A stretch of 64,000 nt of DNA. Origin: Endozoicomonas acroporae (lineage in GTDB: Bacteria > Pseudomonadota > Gammaproteobacteria > Pseudomonadales > Endozoicomonadaceae). Position 1 is the stretch's first letter, and each line of letters begins with the position of its first letter. Location: contig NZ_PJPV01000050.1 in NCBI RefSeq assembly GCF_002864045.1, positions 1 to 64,000 of the forward strand. The letters are read 5' to 3'. Position numbers and translations under genes: made by a program. Below, piece by piece: positions 46,133 to 54,920 of this stretch. The notes under the pieces were generated by a model. It searched no databases. It saw only the letters and a program-made list of their open reading frames with translations, and was not told where the DNA came from.

Positions 46133-47851
46133 ATGAGAACCAGTCAGTATCTGATTCCAACCCTTAAGGAGACGCCTGCCGATGCCGTGGTCATCAGCCA
46201 CCAGCTGATGCTGCGTGCCGGTATGATCCGTAAACTGGCATCCGGCCTCTATACCTGGCTACCCCTGGGTCTCAGGGTCCTGCAAAAAGTAGCAAACATT
46301 GTGCGTGAAGAGATGAACCGCTCTGGCGCACTGGAAACCCTGATGCCTGCCGTACAACCGGCAGAACTGTGGCAGGAAACCGGTCGCTGGGATCAATTCG
46401 GCGCTGAACTGCTGCGCTTTCAGGATCGCCACGGTCGTGATTTTGTGATTGGCCCAACCCATGAAGAAGTCATTACTGACATTGCCCGTAACGAGTTGAA
46501 CAGTTACAAGCAGCTGCCAATCAACCTGTACCAGATCCAGACCAAATTCCGTGACGAGCGTCGCCCACGTTTCGGCCTGATGCGTGGCCGCGAATTCCTG
46601 ATGAAAGACGCCTATTCATTCCATGCCACTGAAGCGTGTCTGCAAGCTGAGTATCAGAATATGCACGCAACCTACTGCCGTATCTTTGACCGCCTGGGTC
46701 TTGAATACCGTGCAGTGCAGGCTGACAGTGGTGCCATTGGCGGCAGTGGTTCCCAGGAGTTCCACGTACTGGCCGAGTCCGGTGAAGATGCCATCGTATT
46801 CAGTGACCAGAGCGACTACGCAGCCAACATTGAGAAAGCAGAAGCCGTTGCTCCAGCAGGTGAACGCCCTGCCCCCGCTGAAGCGATGACACTGGTGGAT
46901 ACTCCGGATGCCCGGACCATCGATCAACTGGTAGAACAGTTCAACCTGCCTGTTGAAAAAACCATCAAGACCCTGATTGTTGCGGCTGCAGAAGACGCTG
47001 ACAGCGAGTTCATCGCCCTGCTGATCCGTGGCGATCACGAGCTTAACGAAGTCAAGGCGGAAAACCTTGCGGATGTGGCCGCTCCCCTGCGCTTTGCCAC
47101 CGAAGAAGAAGTTAAAAACATCATGGGTGCCGGCCCTGGCTCACTTGGTCCGGTTAACTGCCCAATGCCGGTGATTGTCGATCGAACCGTAGCGAAAATG
47201 GCCGACTTTGGTGCTGGTGCCAATATCGAAGGCAAACACTACTTCGGCATCAACTGGGAGCGTGACTGCACCTTCAGCCGCGTTGAAGACCTGCGCAATA
47301 TTCAGGAAGGTGACCCAAGCCCCTGCGGTAAAGGGCAGCTGTTTATCAAGCGTGGTATCGAAGTGGGCCATATTTTCCAGCTGGGTACCAAATACAGCGA
47401 ATCCATGAACGCCAAGGTTCTCAGCGAAAATGGCAAGAGCATTCCGCTGGCCATGGGCTGCTATGGCATCGGCGTGTCCAGAACTGCCGCCGCCGCCATT
47501 GAGCAGAACTACGATGACCGCGGCATTATCTGGCCGGAAGCCATCGCGCCTTTCCAGATCGCCCTGGTACCTCTGAAGATCGAAAAATCCGAAGTGGTCC
47601 GTGAAGCGGCCGAAAAACTCTACCAGGAACTGACCACCACAGGCTTTGAAGTGCTGATGGACGACAGAAAAGCCAGCCCCGGAGTTAAGTTTGCCGATAT
47701 GGAGCTTATCGGTATTCCGCACCGCGTGGTTCTCAGTGACCGTGGCCTGGCCGATGGCATGGTGGAATACAAGCACCGGACTGCAAACAATAAAGAAGAT
47801 ATTCAGCTCAGTGAAATTATCGAACTGCTTAAAAAACGCACAAATCGCTAA
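46133..47851 (+). CDS. proS: Prolyl-tRNA synthetase ProS
   Basis: Charges tRNA-Pro. 572 residues in the bacterial (ProS type 1) layout: motif 1-3 class II core, with [16 protein letters not shown] (motif 2), the INS editing domain inserted at about 220-400, and an anticodon domain at the C-terminus. The ATG at 46133 gives [18 protein letters not shown], the conserved start. A longer frame starting at a TTG (46094) is not supported. Confidence 0.97.
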   Translation: MRTSQYLIPTLKETPADAVVISHQLMLRAGMIRKLASGLYTWLPLGLRVLQKVANIVREEMNRSGALETLMPAVQPAELWQETGRWDQFGAELLRFQDRHGRDFVIGPTHEEVITDIARNELNSYKQLPINLYQIQTKFRDERRPRFGLMRGREFLMKDAYSFHATEACLQAEYQNMHATYCRIFDRLGLEYRAVQADSGAIGGSGSQEFHVLAESGEDAIVFSDQSDYAANIEKAEAVAPAGERPAPAEAMTLVDTPDARTIDQLVEQFNLPVEKTIKTLIVAAAEDADSEFIALLIRGDHELNEVKAENLADVAAPLRFATEEEVKNIMGAGPGSLGPVNCPMPVIVDRTVAKMADFGAGANIEGKHYFGINWERDCTFSRVEDLRNIQEGDPSPCGKGQLFIKRGIEVGHIFQLGTKYSESMNAKVLSENGKSIPLAMGCYGIGVSRTAAAAIEQNYDDRGIIWPEAIAPFQIALVPLKIEKSEVVREAAEKLYQELTTTGFEVLMDDRKASPGVKFADMELIGIPHRVVLSDRGLADGMVEYKHRTANNKEDIQLSEIIELLKKRTNR

Positions 47852-47894
47852 CGGTACTTTAACTGCTGACAGCCTTTTACCCGCTATAAGTAGC

Positions 47895-48491
47895 TTGCTG
47901 AAAACTGCCAACCCCAAAGCCCTTTTCCGGGCTTTGGGGGTTGTGGCCGTTCTTGTCATGGCTCTTGTTATGCCAGCAGCCAGTCAGGCGGAATGGCACG
48001 ACCCGATTTTACAGGAAGTGCTGTCACGCTCACTGGATCAACCCAGCAGCTTCGACGATCAGTTTGACGCCGAGGTCTGGCTGGTTGATATGTCTGCCCG
48101 TCTGGCCCGGTTTATTAAAGACCCGGACCTTCGCCTCAAGGTGCTCAGGATGATTCACTTCGAAGCATCCAAGGTAGATTTACAACCGGAGCTGGTGCTG
48201 GCACTGATTCAGACAGAGTCTGCCTTTGACCAGTATGCGGTGTCTTCGGCTGGTGCCCTGGGTTTAATGCAGATTATGCCGTTCTGGAAGAATGTTATTG
48301 GCCGGGATAAGGACAACCTCATCACCATCCAGACCAACCTGCGCTATGGCTGCACCATTCTCAGTTATTACCTTGAGAAAGAAAATGGCAATCTGACCAG
48401 GGCTCTGGCCCGGTATAATGGCAGCCTGGGCAAAACCTGGTATCCGGAGCGCGTACTGACCAACTGGGAACGTCACTGGGTTGTAAATTAA
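47895..48491 (+). CDS. Lytic transglycosylase (Slt-type, GH23)
   Basis: Cleaves the MurNAc-GlcNAc bond of peptidoglycan with release of anhydroMurNAc. The catalytic Glu lies in QTESAFDQYAVSSAGALGLMQIMP, followed by LRYGCTILSYYLE and ALARYNGS, the conserved GH23 blocks. From the TTG at 47895 the protein has a signal peptide (MLKTANPK...MPAASQA), 198 residues. A strong hairpin (47912-47939) lies inside the signal-peptide codons, so the start could also be a later GTG at 47944. Follows proS by 43 bp on the same strand. Confidence 0.8.
   Translation: MLKTANPKALFRALGVVAVLVMALVMPAASQAEWHDPILQEVLSRSLDQPSSFDDQFDAEVWLVDMSARLARFIKDPDLRLKVLRMIHFEASKVDLQPELVLALIQTESAFDQYAVSSAGALGLMQIMPFWKNVIGRDKDNLITIQTNLRYGCTILSYYLEKENGNLTRALARYNGSLGKTWYPERVLTNWERHWVVN
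47912..47945 (+). terminator. Perfect 11-bp hairpin after proS
   Basis: CCCCAAAGCCC (47912-47922) pairs with GGGCTTTGGGG (47929-47939), loop TTTTCC. Only a weak T-tract follows. It looks like a terminator or a structure that controls translation of the overlapping transglycosylase gene. Confidence 0.5.
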
Positions 48492-48760
48492 CCCGTGGTA
48501 AACGAGTCAAACGCCTGCAGCGACTCTTCGGTAATGGAAATATTAACCACCCTGGCCAGAGGTGGTCCTTTATGAAGCCACTCTTCCAGCTTGGCAACGG
48601 CTGCTTCTGAGCCACACATTAACACTTCAACCCGTCCATCCGGCAGATTTCTTGCCCAGCCACCGATGCCCAGGCGACGGGCTCGCTCCTGGGTTGAGCC
48701 TCGAAACCAGACACCCTGCACCCTGCCTTCAACAAAGGCTCTTTTGCATACATCAGCCAT
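48488..48760 (-). CDS. yccX: Acylphosphatase
   Basis: 90 residues. Hydrolyses acyl phosphates such as acetyl phosphate or 1,3-bisphosphoglycerate. The family pattern VEGRVQGVWFRGSTQERARRLGIGGWARNLPDGRVEV is seen, with the catalytic Arg in VWFRGST and Asn in ARNLPDG. The start overlaps the upstream thioredoxin stop by 8 bases, so it is coupled to that gene. Confidence 0.94.
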   Translation of the reverse strand: MADVCKRAFVEGRVQGVWFRGSTQERARRLGIGGWARNLPDGRVEVLMCGSEAAVAKLEEWLHKGPPLARVVNISITEESLQAFDSFTTG

Positions 48761-49268
48761 TGGACGAGGTTTCCTGTAATTGGTGTTTACTTAACTTGTG
48801 AATCTGCTCTTCAAGGCTTTTCCTGGTCTGTGGTCCAAACAGTTTGCTCACCACTTTACCTTCCGGCGAAATAATATATGTAGCGGGCAACACTTGGGGA
48901 GGAGGCTCGTTCAACACTGTAAGTGGCGACTCCCGAAGCACCGGAAAACGAATATCCAGGGCTTTTGCCTTATCGATTAACGCCTCCCCCTGACTGTTGT
49001 CAAAATCAACACCCAGCACCCTGACCAGACCGTCATTGGCCAGCTCATTCAGCTCCGGAATCTCTTCCCGGCAAGGGTCACACCACTCTGCCCAGAAATT
49101 CAACGCGAGCCATTGACCATTTTCGCTGGCAATAGCAACGGGGTTGCCGTTTAAATCCGCAAAAGTCACTGGCTTGCTACAGGCCACAAGAGCCCCCAAC
49201 AGTACAACCACCAGAAAGTATTCCAATGTTCTTGTTATCCTCACGAATACCTCCGAAAAAACATTCAT
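48753..49268 (-). CDS. TlpA-like thioredoxin lipoprotein
   Basis: 171 residues. A membrane signal ends in the lipobox LVAC (Cys 30), followed by a thioredoxin fold with WCDPC at 62-66. TlpA/ResA-like proteins reduce disulfides in the cell envelope. Here it would be tethered to a membrane facing the periplasm. Operon with the acylphosphatase gene, overlap 8 bases. Confidence 0.9.
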   Translation of the reverse strand: MNVFSEVFVRITRTLEYFLVVVLLGALVACSKPVTFADLNGNPVAIASENGQWLALNFWAEWCDPCREEIPELNELANDGLVRVLGVDFDNSQGEALIDKAKALDIRFPVLRESPLTVLNEPPPQVLPATYIISPEGKVVSKLFGPQTRKSLEEQIHKLSKHQLQETSSNG

Positions 49269-49447
49269 AGGGAAGGACGCACTATGTCATACAATTCCCA
49301 TTTAACCCGCTCTACCTGCTGCCCATAGCAAGAGCCAGGACAACGCCCTGCCGCCGGGCTCCATAAATCCGGCTTACCAGACAGACGCAATTCAGTATTA
49401 GCCACAGACAGCACCTGATCAAGTTGACCAAAAGCTGCCAATACCAG

Positions 49448-50683
49448 CTATTTAGACAGTAACTGATCCAGCGAACAGTCCAGTGCTTCCAGTCGGGCAC
49501 TGTTTACTGTCTGCAACCTCTGAATCAGGTCAGATAACCAGTTCGGATCATCAGCGATAAGAATATTCCGGAGCTGCTCATCCTGAGGCATCGGCCAGGG
49601 CAACTGCTCACAGAAAGCAAACAGACTGATGTGTCTGAGATCCCTGGCAAGAAGCCATTCGCCGTCATCACTCTTGCTGACCAACCCCATTGCCATCAGC
49701 CGGGCAGTATGACTCTCCCAATCATCAAGAGAAACCGGAAGATCACGTTTGCGCAGGTCGCTGTAATGCAACCCCCGTCCCTGCTCAAACTTTTCCTGCA
49801 ACTGCTTAAGGATTAATAAAATCGAGATTAACGGGTGTGGCCGCTCACCACCGCCCTGTTTGCCATAAAGATCCAGGGATCGAACCAGAACCGCACCAAA
49901 CAGCACCATCAGCCAGCTCAGATACACCCAGAGCAGAAACAGGGGCACAGCGGCAAAAGCACCGTAAATCAGCTGATAGGTAGGCGACAGAGTAATAAAT
50001 AAGGTAAAGCCAGCCTTGGCCAGTTCAACCAGAATGGCAACAAAAACCGCACCGGCCAGCGCATGACGAACCGGCACCTTTCTGTTGGGCACCGCCGTAT
50101 ACAGCAGGGTAAGAACCAATGTACTGAGAACAACCGGCATAAGGCGTAAAAGCCACTGCTCTGCACCCAGTATGGCCGTGGTGTGAGAAACCAGTTTGAA
50201 GGATGCCAGATAAGACGTCGTAAGAAACCCGGCACTCAATAGCACAGGCCCCAGGCTGAGAATGGCCCAGTACAGCAGGAAACCGGTCATGCCACGGCGC
50301 ACATGCGCCACCTGCCAGATAGTATTCAATGCCTTATCAATGGTTCTCAGCATCAGAAAGGAGGTGACCAGCAGGAAAGCGATACCAATACTGGTTAATT
50401 TTCTTGCCTGTTGGGAAAAATCGTTCAGATAAGATTGAACCATCTCCCCCGTCGAAGGCACAAAACTGGTAAAGATAAAGTTCTGAATGGTGTCTCCAAC
50501 ATCCTGAAGACTGGGCACCGCGGACAGGATACTGTAGGTGACCGTCATCAGTGGCACCACGGCGAACAGCGTCGTATAGGTCAGTGCCGCGGCATTTTCA
50601 ATGCAGCGGTTATCTAGAAAGCGTTTAATAACCGCCGTGAAAAAACTCTGGAAGGATGACCAGAATTGCAGTACCGGTGCCAT
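49448..50683 (-). CDS. YihY/RbN-family inner-membrane protein
   Basis: 411 residues. The first 280 residues hold six membrane helices of the YihY (UPF0761, formerly 'ribonuclease BN') family: AALTYTTLFAVVPLMTV, FLLYWAILSLGPVLLS, and FAAVPLFLLWVYLSWLMVLFGA. The C-terminal 110 residues are soluble. The old RNase BN name is wrong for this family. Function is not known. The ATG at 50683 has AGGGAG six bases upstream; a TTG seven codons earlier is less likely. Confidence 0.92.
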   Translation of the reverse strand: MAPVLQFWSSFQSFFTAVIKRFLDNRCIENAAALTYTTLFAVVPLMTVTYSILSAVPSLQDVGDTIQNFIFTSFVPSTGEMVQSYLNDFSQQARKLTSIGIAFLLVTSFLMLRTIDKALNTIWQVAHVRRGMTGFLLYWAILSLGPVLLSAGFLTTSYLASFKLVSHTTAILGAEQWLLRLMPVVLSTLVLTLLYTAVPNRKVPVRHALAGAVFVAILVELAKAGFTLFITLSPTYQLIYGAFAAVPLFLLWVYLSWLMVLFGAVLVRSLDLYGKQGGGERPHPLISILLILKQLQEKFEQGRGLHYSDLRKRDLPVSLDDWESHTARLMAMGLVSKSDDGEWLLARDLRHISLFAFCEQLPWPMPQDEQLRNILIADDPNWLSDLIQRLQTVNSARLEALDCSLDQLLSK

Positions 50684-50852
50684 AATGAACTCCCTGTCAA
50701 ACAAGAGATAAGTGTACCGAATTCAGAGGCTGAAAGAGACAGGTTTACTTCCTGACTATACATCCGACATCTATTACAAATGATTTGCAGAGCATCCACA
50801 GAGATTGGTAGGCTTTGCGGAAAATATCTATAGTCCTCCAGGCAAGGTCGTC

Positions 50853-51200
50853 ATGAGCATTACTATCTTTCACAATCCACGCTGTTCAAAATCCCGTCAA
50901 ACCCTGAGTATTCTGGAAGAGCAGGGAATCAGTCCTGAGGTGGTACTGTACCTGGAAAGCCCGCCGGATGCGGATCAGCTGAGAGCCATTCTGGGCAAAC
51001 TGGGCATCAATGCCAGGGACCTGCTTCGTAAAGGTGAACAGGAATTCAAGGATAATAACCTCAAAGATCCATCCCTGACGGAAGAGCAACTGATCAACGT
51101 TATGTGCGAGTTTCCCAGATTGATTGAGCGCCCCATTGTGGTCAACGGCGAAAAAGCCAGAATTGGCCGCCCCCCTGAGTCCGTGCTTGAGATTCTCTGA
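50853..51200 (+). CDS. arsC: ArsC/YfgD-family arsenate reductase-like protein
   Basis: Glutaredoxin-linked ArsC-type fold, 115 residues. The catalytic Cys 11 lies in NPRCSKSR. Further markers are the RKGEQEF helix and RPIVVNGEKARIGRPPESVLEIL. It may reduce arsenate, though many YfgD-type homologues have no shown arsenate role. The ATG at 50853 has AAGG upstream; the longer frame from 50805 is not supported. Two bases separate it from the DUF2069 gene. Confidence 0.93.
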   Translation: MSITIFHNPRCSKSRQTLSILEEQGISPEVVLYLESPPDADQLRAILGKLGINARDLLRKGEQEFKDNNLKDPSLTEEQLINVMCEFPRLIERPIVVNGEKARIGRPPESVLEIL

Positions 51201-51202
51201 CA

Positions 51203-51562
51203 ATGCAGCAAAAAGCCAACCAAATCTATCAAGTCTGCCTTGCACTCTATGCTGGCCTGATTCTCTCTCTACTGGCAGAAACCTGGTGGTTGAATCCGCC
51301 ACAGGGTTCGATCCTTGGTATCTCCGCCCTGCAGATACTGCCACTGCTGTTGCCACTTCCCGGCCTTCTGAAGCGTGGCCTGAGAGCAGCTTCCTGGCTC
51401 TGTTTTATCCTTTGCTTTTATTTTATCAGTGGCGTTCTTGATGCCTGGTTCAGGCCGGAACAACCCCAGGGCTGGCTGATCACCGGATTCAGCGTACTGT
51501 TATTTATTACTTCCATGATGTTTGTGCGCTGGCAGGCTCAGGCGAACAGGTTAGGAGGCTGA
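51203..51562 (+). CDS. DUF2069 membrane protein
   Basis: 119 residues with four hydrophobic segments and the DUF2069 motifs (ETWWLNPP, DAWFRPEQPQGW). Function is unknown. Co-transcribed with the arsC-like gene. The last residues GG and the stop TGA come from the left end of the MITE-like element at 51552-51717. Confidence 0.88.
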   Translation: MQQKANQIYQVCLALYAGLILSLLAETWWLNPPQGSILGISALQILPLLLPLPGLLKRGLRAASWLCFILCFYFISGVLDAWFRPEQPQGWLITGFSVLLFITSMMFVRWQAQANRLGG

Positions 51563-51717
51563 CCGAGAATAGCGCCCGTAGCGAGGATGGCAGAAAATTG
51601 AGGATAAAAAGTCGGAAATTTTTAGTGAATAGTGGTTCTATTTGCTAAAAATTTCCGACTTTTTAGACCAATTTGCTGCCACCGCAGTAGGGCAGTCTAT
51701 TCTCGGTCAGCCTCCTA
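51552..51717. mobile_element. MITE-like element with 19-bp terminal inverted repeats
   Basis: A 166-bp element. The left end (TA)GGAGGCTGACCGAGAATAG at 51552-51572 is a perfect inverted copy of the right end 51697-51717. Both are flanked by TA, as in Tc1/IS630-type insertion into TA targets. Inside sits a second perfect 20-bp inverted repeat (51606-51625 and 51645-51664) around a 19-nt loop, which could also terminate transcription. It has no coding capacity. Its ends supply stop codons for both flanking genes. A partial copy is at 26117-26150. Confidence 0.8.
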
Positions 51718-53745
51718 GTGGAGAGTTAGTACCGACACAGGCTCACCCCCTTTTCGGTCCGGGCCTGATGATAACTGCAACTCAATATGCCCGGACGCCG
51801 TGCCAGTTTCACTTTTCAGGTAGTCGTATCTGGCCTTTTGCAAGCTCTCCAGTTGATCAGGCGTCTTTGGCCAGTTTTTCAACAACCAGCTTTCGGCTTC
51901 CTGAACCCTCTGCCCGGGTGATTGCTCAGCCACTTCAGGAATTTTCTGGTGACGTCGGGTAGCCAGATACATTTGCTCCACAAGCGATGCCCGCACCCCG
52001 GGTGGAATAGTGATCACCTCAGCAGGCTCTACTGAACTGGTCGCTGCGTACAGTTCCAGCAATGTCTTTTCCAGTTCATAACGTGAGAACTCTGGCCAAT
52101 CTCTGGATTCAGAAACACCCACATTAATCAACACATTCAACTCTGGTCTCTCGATAAGCGCTTTCTTAAGGTTTACCAGGTTCTTTTGTGATCGCTTTGT
52201 TAATGTCGCTTTACCCGCTTCATGGTAAAGCACAGGTTCAAGTGCACGACCTGTGGTATTGGAAAGGTAGTCGAGCGGAGCTTGGACAATGGTCATAACA
52301 TGCTGCTCAACCGCCCGATAGATACGTTCTGTTAATCTCGGTTTACCGGGCTCAAGAGAAAACGGGATAGCCGCTCTACCTGACGAATCCGTTATCAGGG
52401 CTTTTAATAAATGGATGGATGCAACCGGCAGGCTGTTTGCGATCTTTTTTGCCTGCCAGTCAGAAATATCAAGCTGACCCGTATGATTTTGACTGTTATA
52501 ACTCAAGTCAAATTGGCTACCCTGCATATCATAACCGGCAACAGCCGAATACTTTTTTAAAGGACCTGCAAGTCGAGCATCGTTGAGCTGAAACGCAAAA
52601 TCATTATCAGAGCCGGATAATTGACCACTCAGCTGCAAATCCCCGATATTGGCCAGTGCAGCACTGAACTGATAAGTCCGGGAATCTTTTTCTTTCCCCG
52701 AAAAACCATCGGCAACCAGCCTTCCATTTACGTTTTCAAATACCCAGGGTGAATGGCCGTTTGCCAGTTCAAGACGACTGTCGTTAATAGCAAGCGAAGT
52801 AATGCCAGTAGGTAAGGCTGGCATTAACTGAACCGGACATTCTCCTGCCAGTGCTTCTGGCACTCTCAGATCAAGACCTGAAATAGCCAGTTCTGCCCTA
52901 GATTGTGCAGGATCATTACCATGAAATTGCAGGTTATTCAGATGCCACTGCTGCCATTGGGCAGATAGTCCCGACCACAAGAGCTGCCCACTGCGCCCTT
53001 CTGCATTGCCCTTCAGGATCAGGCCGCCCGGCTTATCCCAGGACAGTGATAATGTGGCACTCACTGTCCCTGAAAAACGGTCATTGGCAGACAGTTCATT
53101 ATTCAGCATGGCCAATGCATAAAGAGGCACTGCGTTAACCAGCGCGGACAAAGGCAGTTCGACCAGCCTCACTTCACCATCCAGCAAGCCTTTACTGACC
53201 TCATAAACGCCTGAGAAGCTCCAGCTCTCACCATCACGACTGTCTGAATAAATCCTGATTCTGCCTTCCTCTTCATTCGCCAGCGTCAGCTGGTCAAAAG
53301 AGAGTGGTTGGTCTATTCCAGTAATGAAAAGGCGGCCACGGTTGATGGACAGCCTTTGAAAGAGCGTCGGCAGAGTGAAAGCAATCAACTCCGGATCAAT
53401 AGCGATGCTGACATCATCCAGTTCAATCCCACTTAACGATTCAACATCCTCACCAAACCACGCCCCCCACCAATGGCGATAGTTCAACACGACACTGACC
53501 TTCTGAGCAGTAAACTGAATCCCTTGCTCTTCCACCCGAATATCACTGCCGGTCAATCGGCGCTGCCATGGATCAAAAGTAATGTCTTTATCAGGCAGGC
53601 GTTGCCCGGTCTGTTGGTGAAGGCTGTTCAAAACCCGATCAGAAACCCGGGCAAACCACCACCACCCAGAAATAGAAAGCCCCCCCAGAAAAAGCAGCCC
53701 CAAAAGCCCCACAAACTGAAAACCACCAACCTTTCTCAACCACAT
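51715..53745 (-). CDS. DUF748 (AsmA-like) envelope protein
   Basis: 676 residues with an N-terminal membrane helix (about 8-32) and a long repeated beta structure outside it, then the DUF748 block (DSSGRAAIPFSLEPGKPRLTE, APLDYL, and FYHEAGKATL... RPELNVLINVG). DUF748 proteins belong to the AsmA/YhdP-type group, suggested to bridge membranes or move lipids. The ATG at 53745 has GGAG about nine bases upstream; the longer frame starts with TTG at 53802. The stop TAG (51715-51717) is formed by the MITE end, so the original C-terminus may have differed. Confidence 0.78.
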   Translation of the reverse strand: MWLRKVGGFQFVGLLGLLFLGGLSISGWWWFARVSDRVLNSLHQQTGQRLPDKDITFDPWQRRLTGSDIRVEEQGIQFTAQKVSVVLNYRHWWGAWFGEDVESLSGIELDDVSIAIDPELIAFTLPTLFQRLSINRGRLFITGIDQPLSFDQLTLANEEEGRIRIYSDSRDGESWSFSGVYEVSKGLLDGEVRLVELPLSALVNAVPLYALAMLNNELSANDRFSGTVSATLSLSWDKPGGLILKGNAEGRSGQLLWSGLSAQWQQWHLNNLQFHGNDPAQSRAELAISGLDLRVPEALAGECPVQLMPALPTGITSLAINDSRLELANGHSPWVFENVNGRLVADGFSGKEKDSRTYQFSAALANIGDLQLSGQLSGSDNDFAFQLNDARLAGPLKKYSAVAGYDMQGSQFDLSYNSQNHTGQLDISDWQAKKIANSLPVASIHLLKALITDSSGRAAIPFSLEPGKPRLTERIYRAVEQHVMTIVQAPLDYLSNTTGRALEPVLYHEAGKATLTKRSQKNLVNLKKALIERPELNVLINVGVSESRDWPEFSRYELEKTLLELYAATSSVEPAEVITIPPGVRASLVEQMYLATRRHQKIPEVAEQSPGQRVQEAESWLLKNWPKTPDQLESLQKARYDYLKSETGTASGHIELQLSSGPDRKGGEPVSVLTLH

Positions 53746-53842
53746 AGGCCAGCTCCAAACCTGATGACCACTCCTTAACCCTAAAAATTCCGCAAAAACC
53801 AAACCCCAAGGTTTTCACCAATCCAGATGCGGAATTTTATGG

Positions 53843-54559
53843 TCACCACCTCATGACTTCCTTAACAAAGGGAATGGTGAGCTTGCGCTTGGCGCGCAGA
53901 GAGGCACTGTCCAGTTTATGCAACAAGGTAAACAGGTTGCCCATATCCCGGGAACCACGATGAATAATAAAGCGGGCAACATCATCACTCAGGTCAAAGC
54001 CACGGTAATGGGCCCGAAGTTTGAGTGCTGCGACTTTGTCCCGATCATCCAGTGGATGCACCTGAAATACCATGCCCCAGCCAAGGCGGGAAACCAGATC
54101 CTGAAGTTGAATCCCCAGAGCCCTGGGAGGATTGTCCGCCGCCACCAGAAACCGGGTTCTGGAGTCCCGGAGGCGGTTAAACAGATCAAACAGCGCTTCT
54201 TCCCACTCATCGATACCGGCAACCTCACCAATATCGTCAAGGCACACCAGTTGCAGCCGCTCAATACCTTCCAGAAGCTTTGGCGAGTAGTGAACCAGCT
54301 CTTTCATGGGCAGATAAATGCTTCGCCCGCTGCGCCGGTCCACCTGATGACAGGCCGCCTGAAGCAGATGACTGCAGCCGACCCCTTTGGGGCCGTAGAG
54401 GAAAATAAACTGCTCGGATTCGATGCCGGGAACCGATCTATCCATATCCAGAAGATTGACCAGCGTCTCATTTCGCCCACTGTAGAAGTTGGCGAACGTG
54501 GCATCGTCTCTTAACTGGACACTGAGCGGTAGCTGCACAGGCAAACTCATAATGGACAT
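53843..54559 (-). CDS. hda: DnaA-regulatory inactivator Hda
   Basis: Hda binds the sliding clamp and stimulates ATP hydrolysis by DnaA to prevent re-initiation. The clamp-binding motif QLPLSVQL is near the N-terminus. The AAA+ Walker A reads GPKGVGCSH, with the usual Lys replaced, as is common in Hda (E. coli GREGAGRSH). Sensor and box regions follow. The ATG at 54559 has ACGGA upstream; a TTG at 54562 and an ATG at 54550 are alternatives. Confidence 0.95.
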   Translation of the reverse strand: MSIMSLPVQLPLSVQLRDDATFANFYSGRNETLVNLLDMDRSVPGIESEQFIFLYGPKGVGCSHLLQAACHQVDRRSGRSIYLPMKELVHYSPKLLEGIERLQLVCLDDIGEVAGIDEWEEALFDLFNRLRDSRTRFLVAADNPPRALGIQLQDLVSRLGWGMVFQVHPLDDRDKVAALKLRAHYRGFDLSDDVARFIIHRGSRDMGNLFTLLHKLDSASLRAKRKLTIPFVKEVMRW

Positions 54560-54920
54560 CAAATCCGTAAAGGTAGTGTGATACTGACAACAGAAACTGC
54601 AACATTACAAAAGACAGTAACACAATAAAACCGTTCAATTATCAACCGGTATTGACTGATATCAATAGACCGGTCAATAAATCGTCTTCAGCCCTGTTTT
54701 GTAACCGCTACGACACTACATGGGCTGTTTGTTAACAAAAAAAGAGTATGACAAAAACAGGACAACAAAAGTGTATCAGTCTTTCTCTTCAGCTGCTCCG
54801 GCATGGCAAAGATTGCTGGCCTTGTCGTTTCTATGCAGGTGGTGCAAGAGTACCATAATTATCGCGGCCTTGGGCAGGGCTATAAGCAAGCAGTAACTTC
54901 AAAGGCGATGATTATATACG
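54560..54920. other. Intergenic region upstream of hda
   Basis: 360 bp. It contains a TTGAC...GTCAA-type partial palindrome at about 54653-54680 that may belong to the hda promoter. No gene is seen. Confidence 0.45.

Noticed and set aside
47141..47959. 272-codon frame on the minus strand opposite proS
   Set aside because: Antisense to the editing and catalytic core of proS; no domain features.
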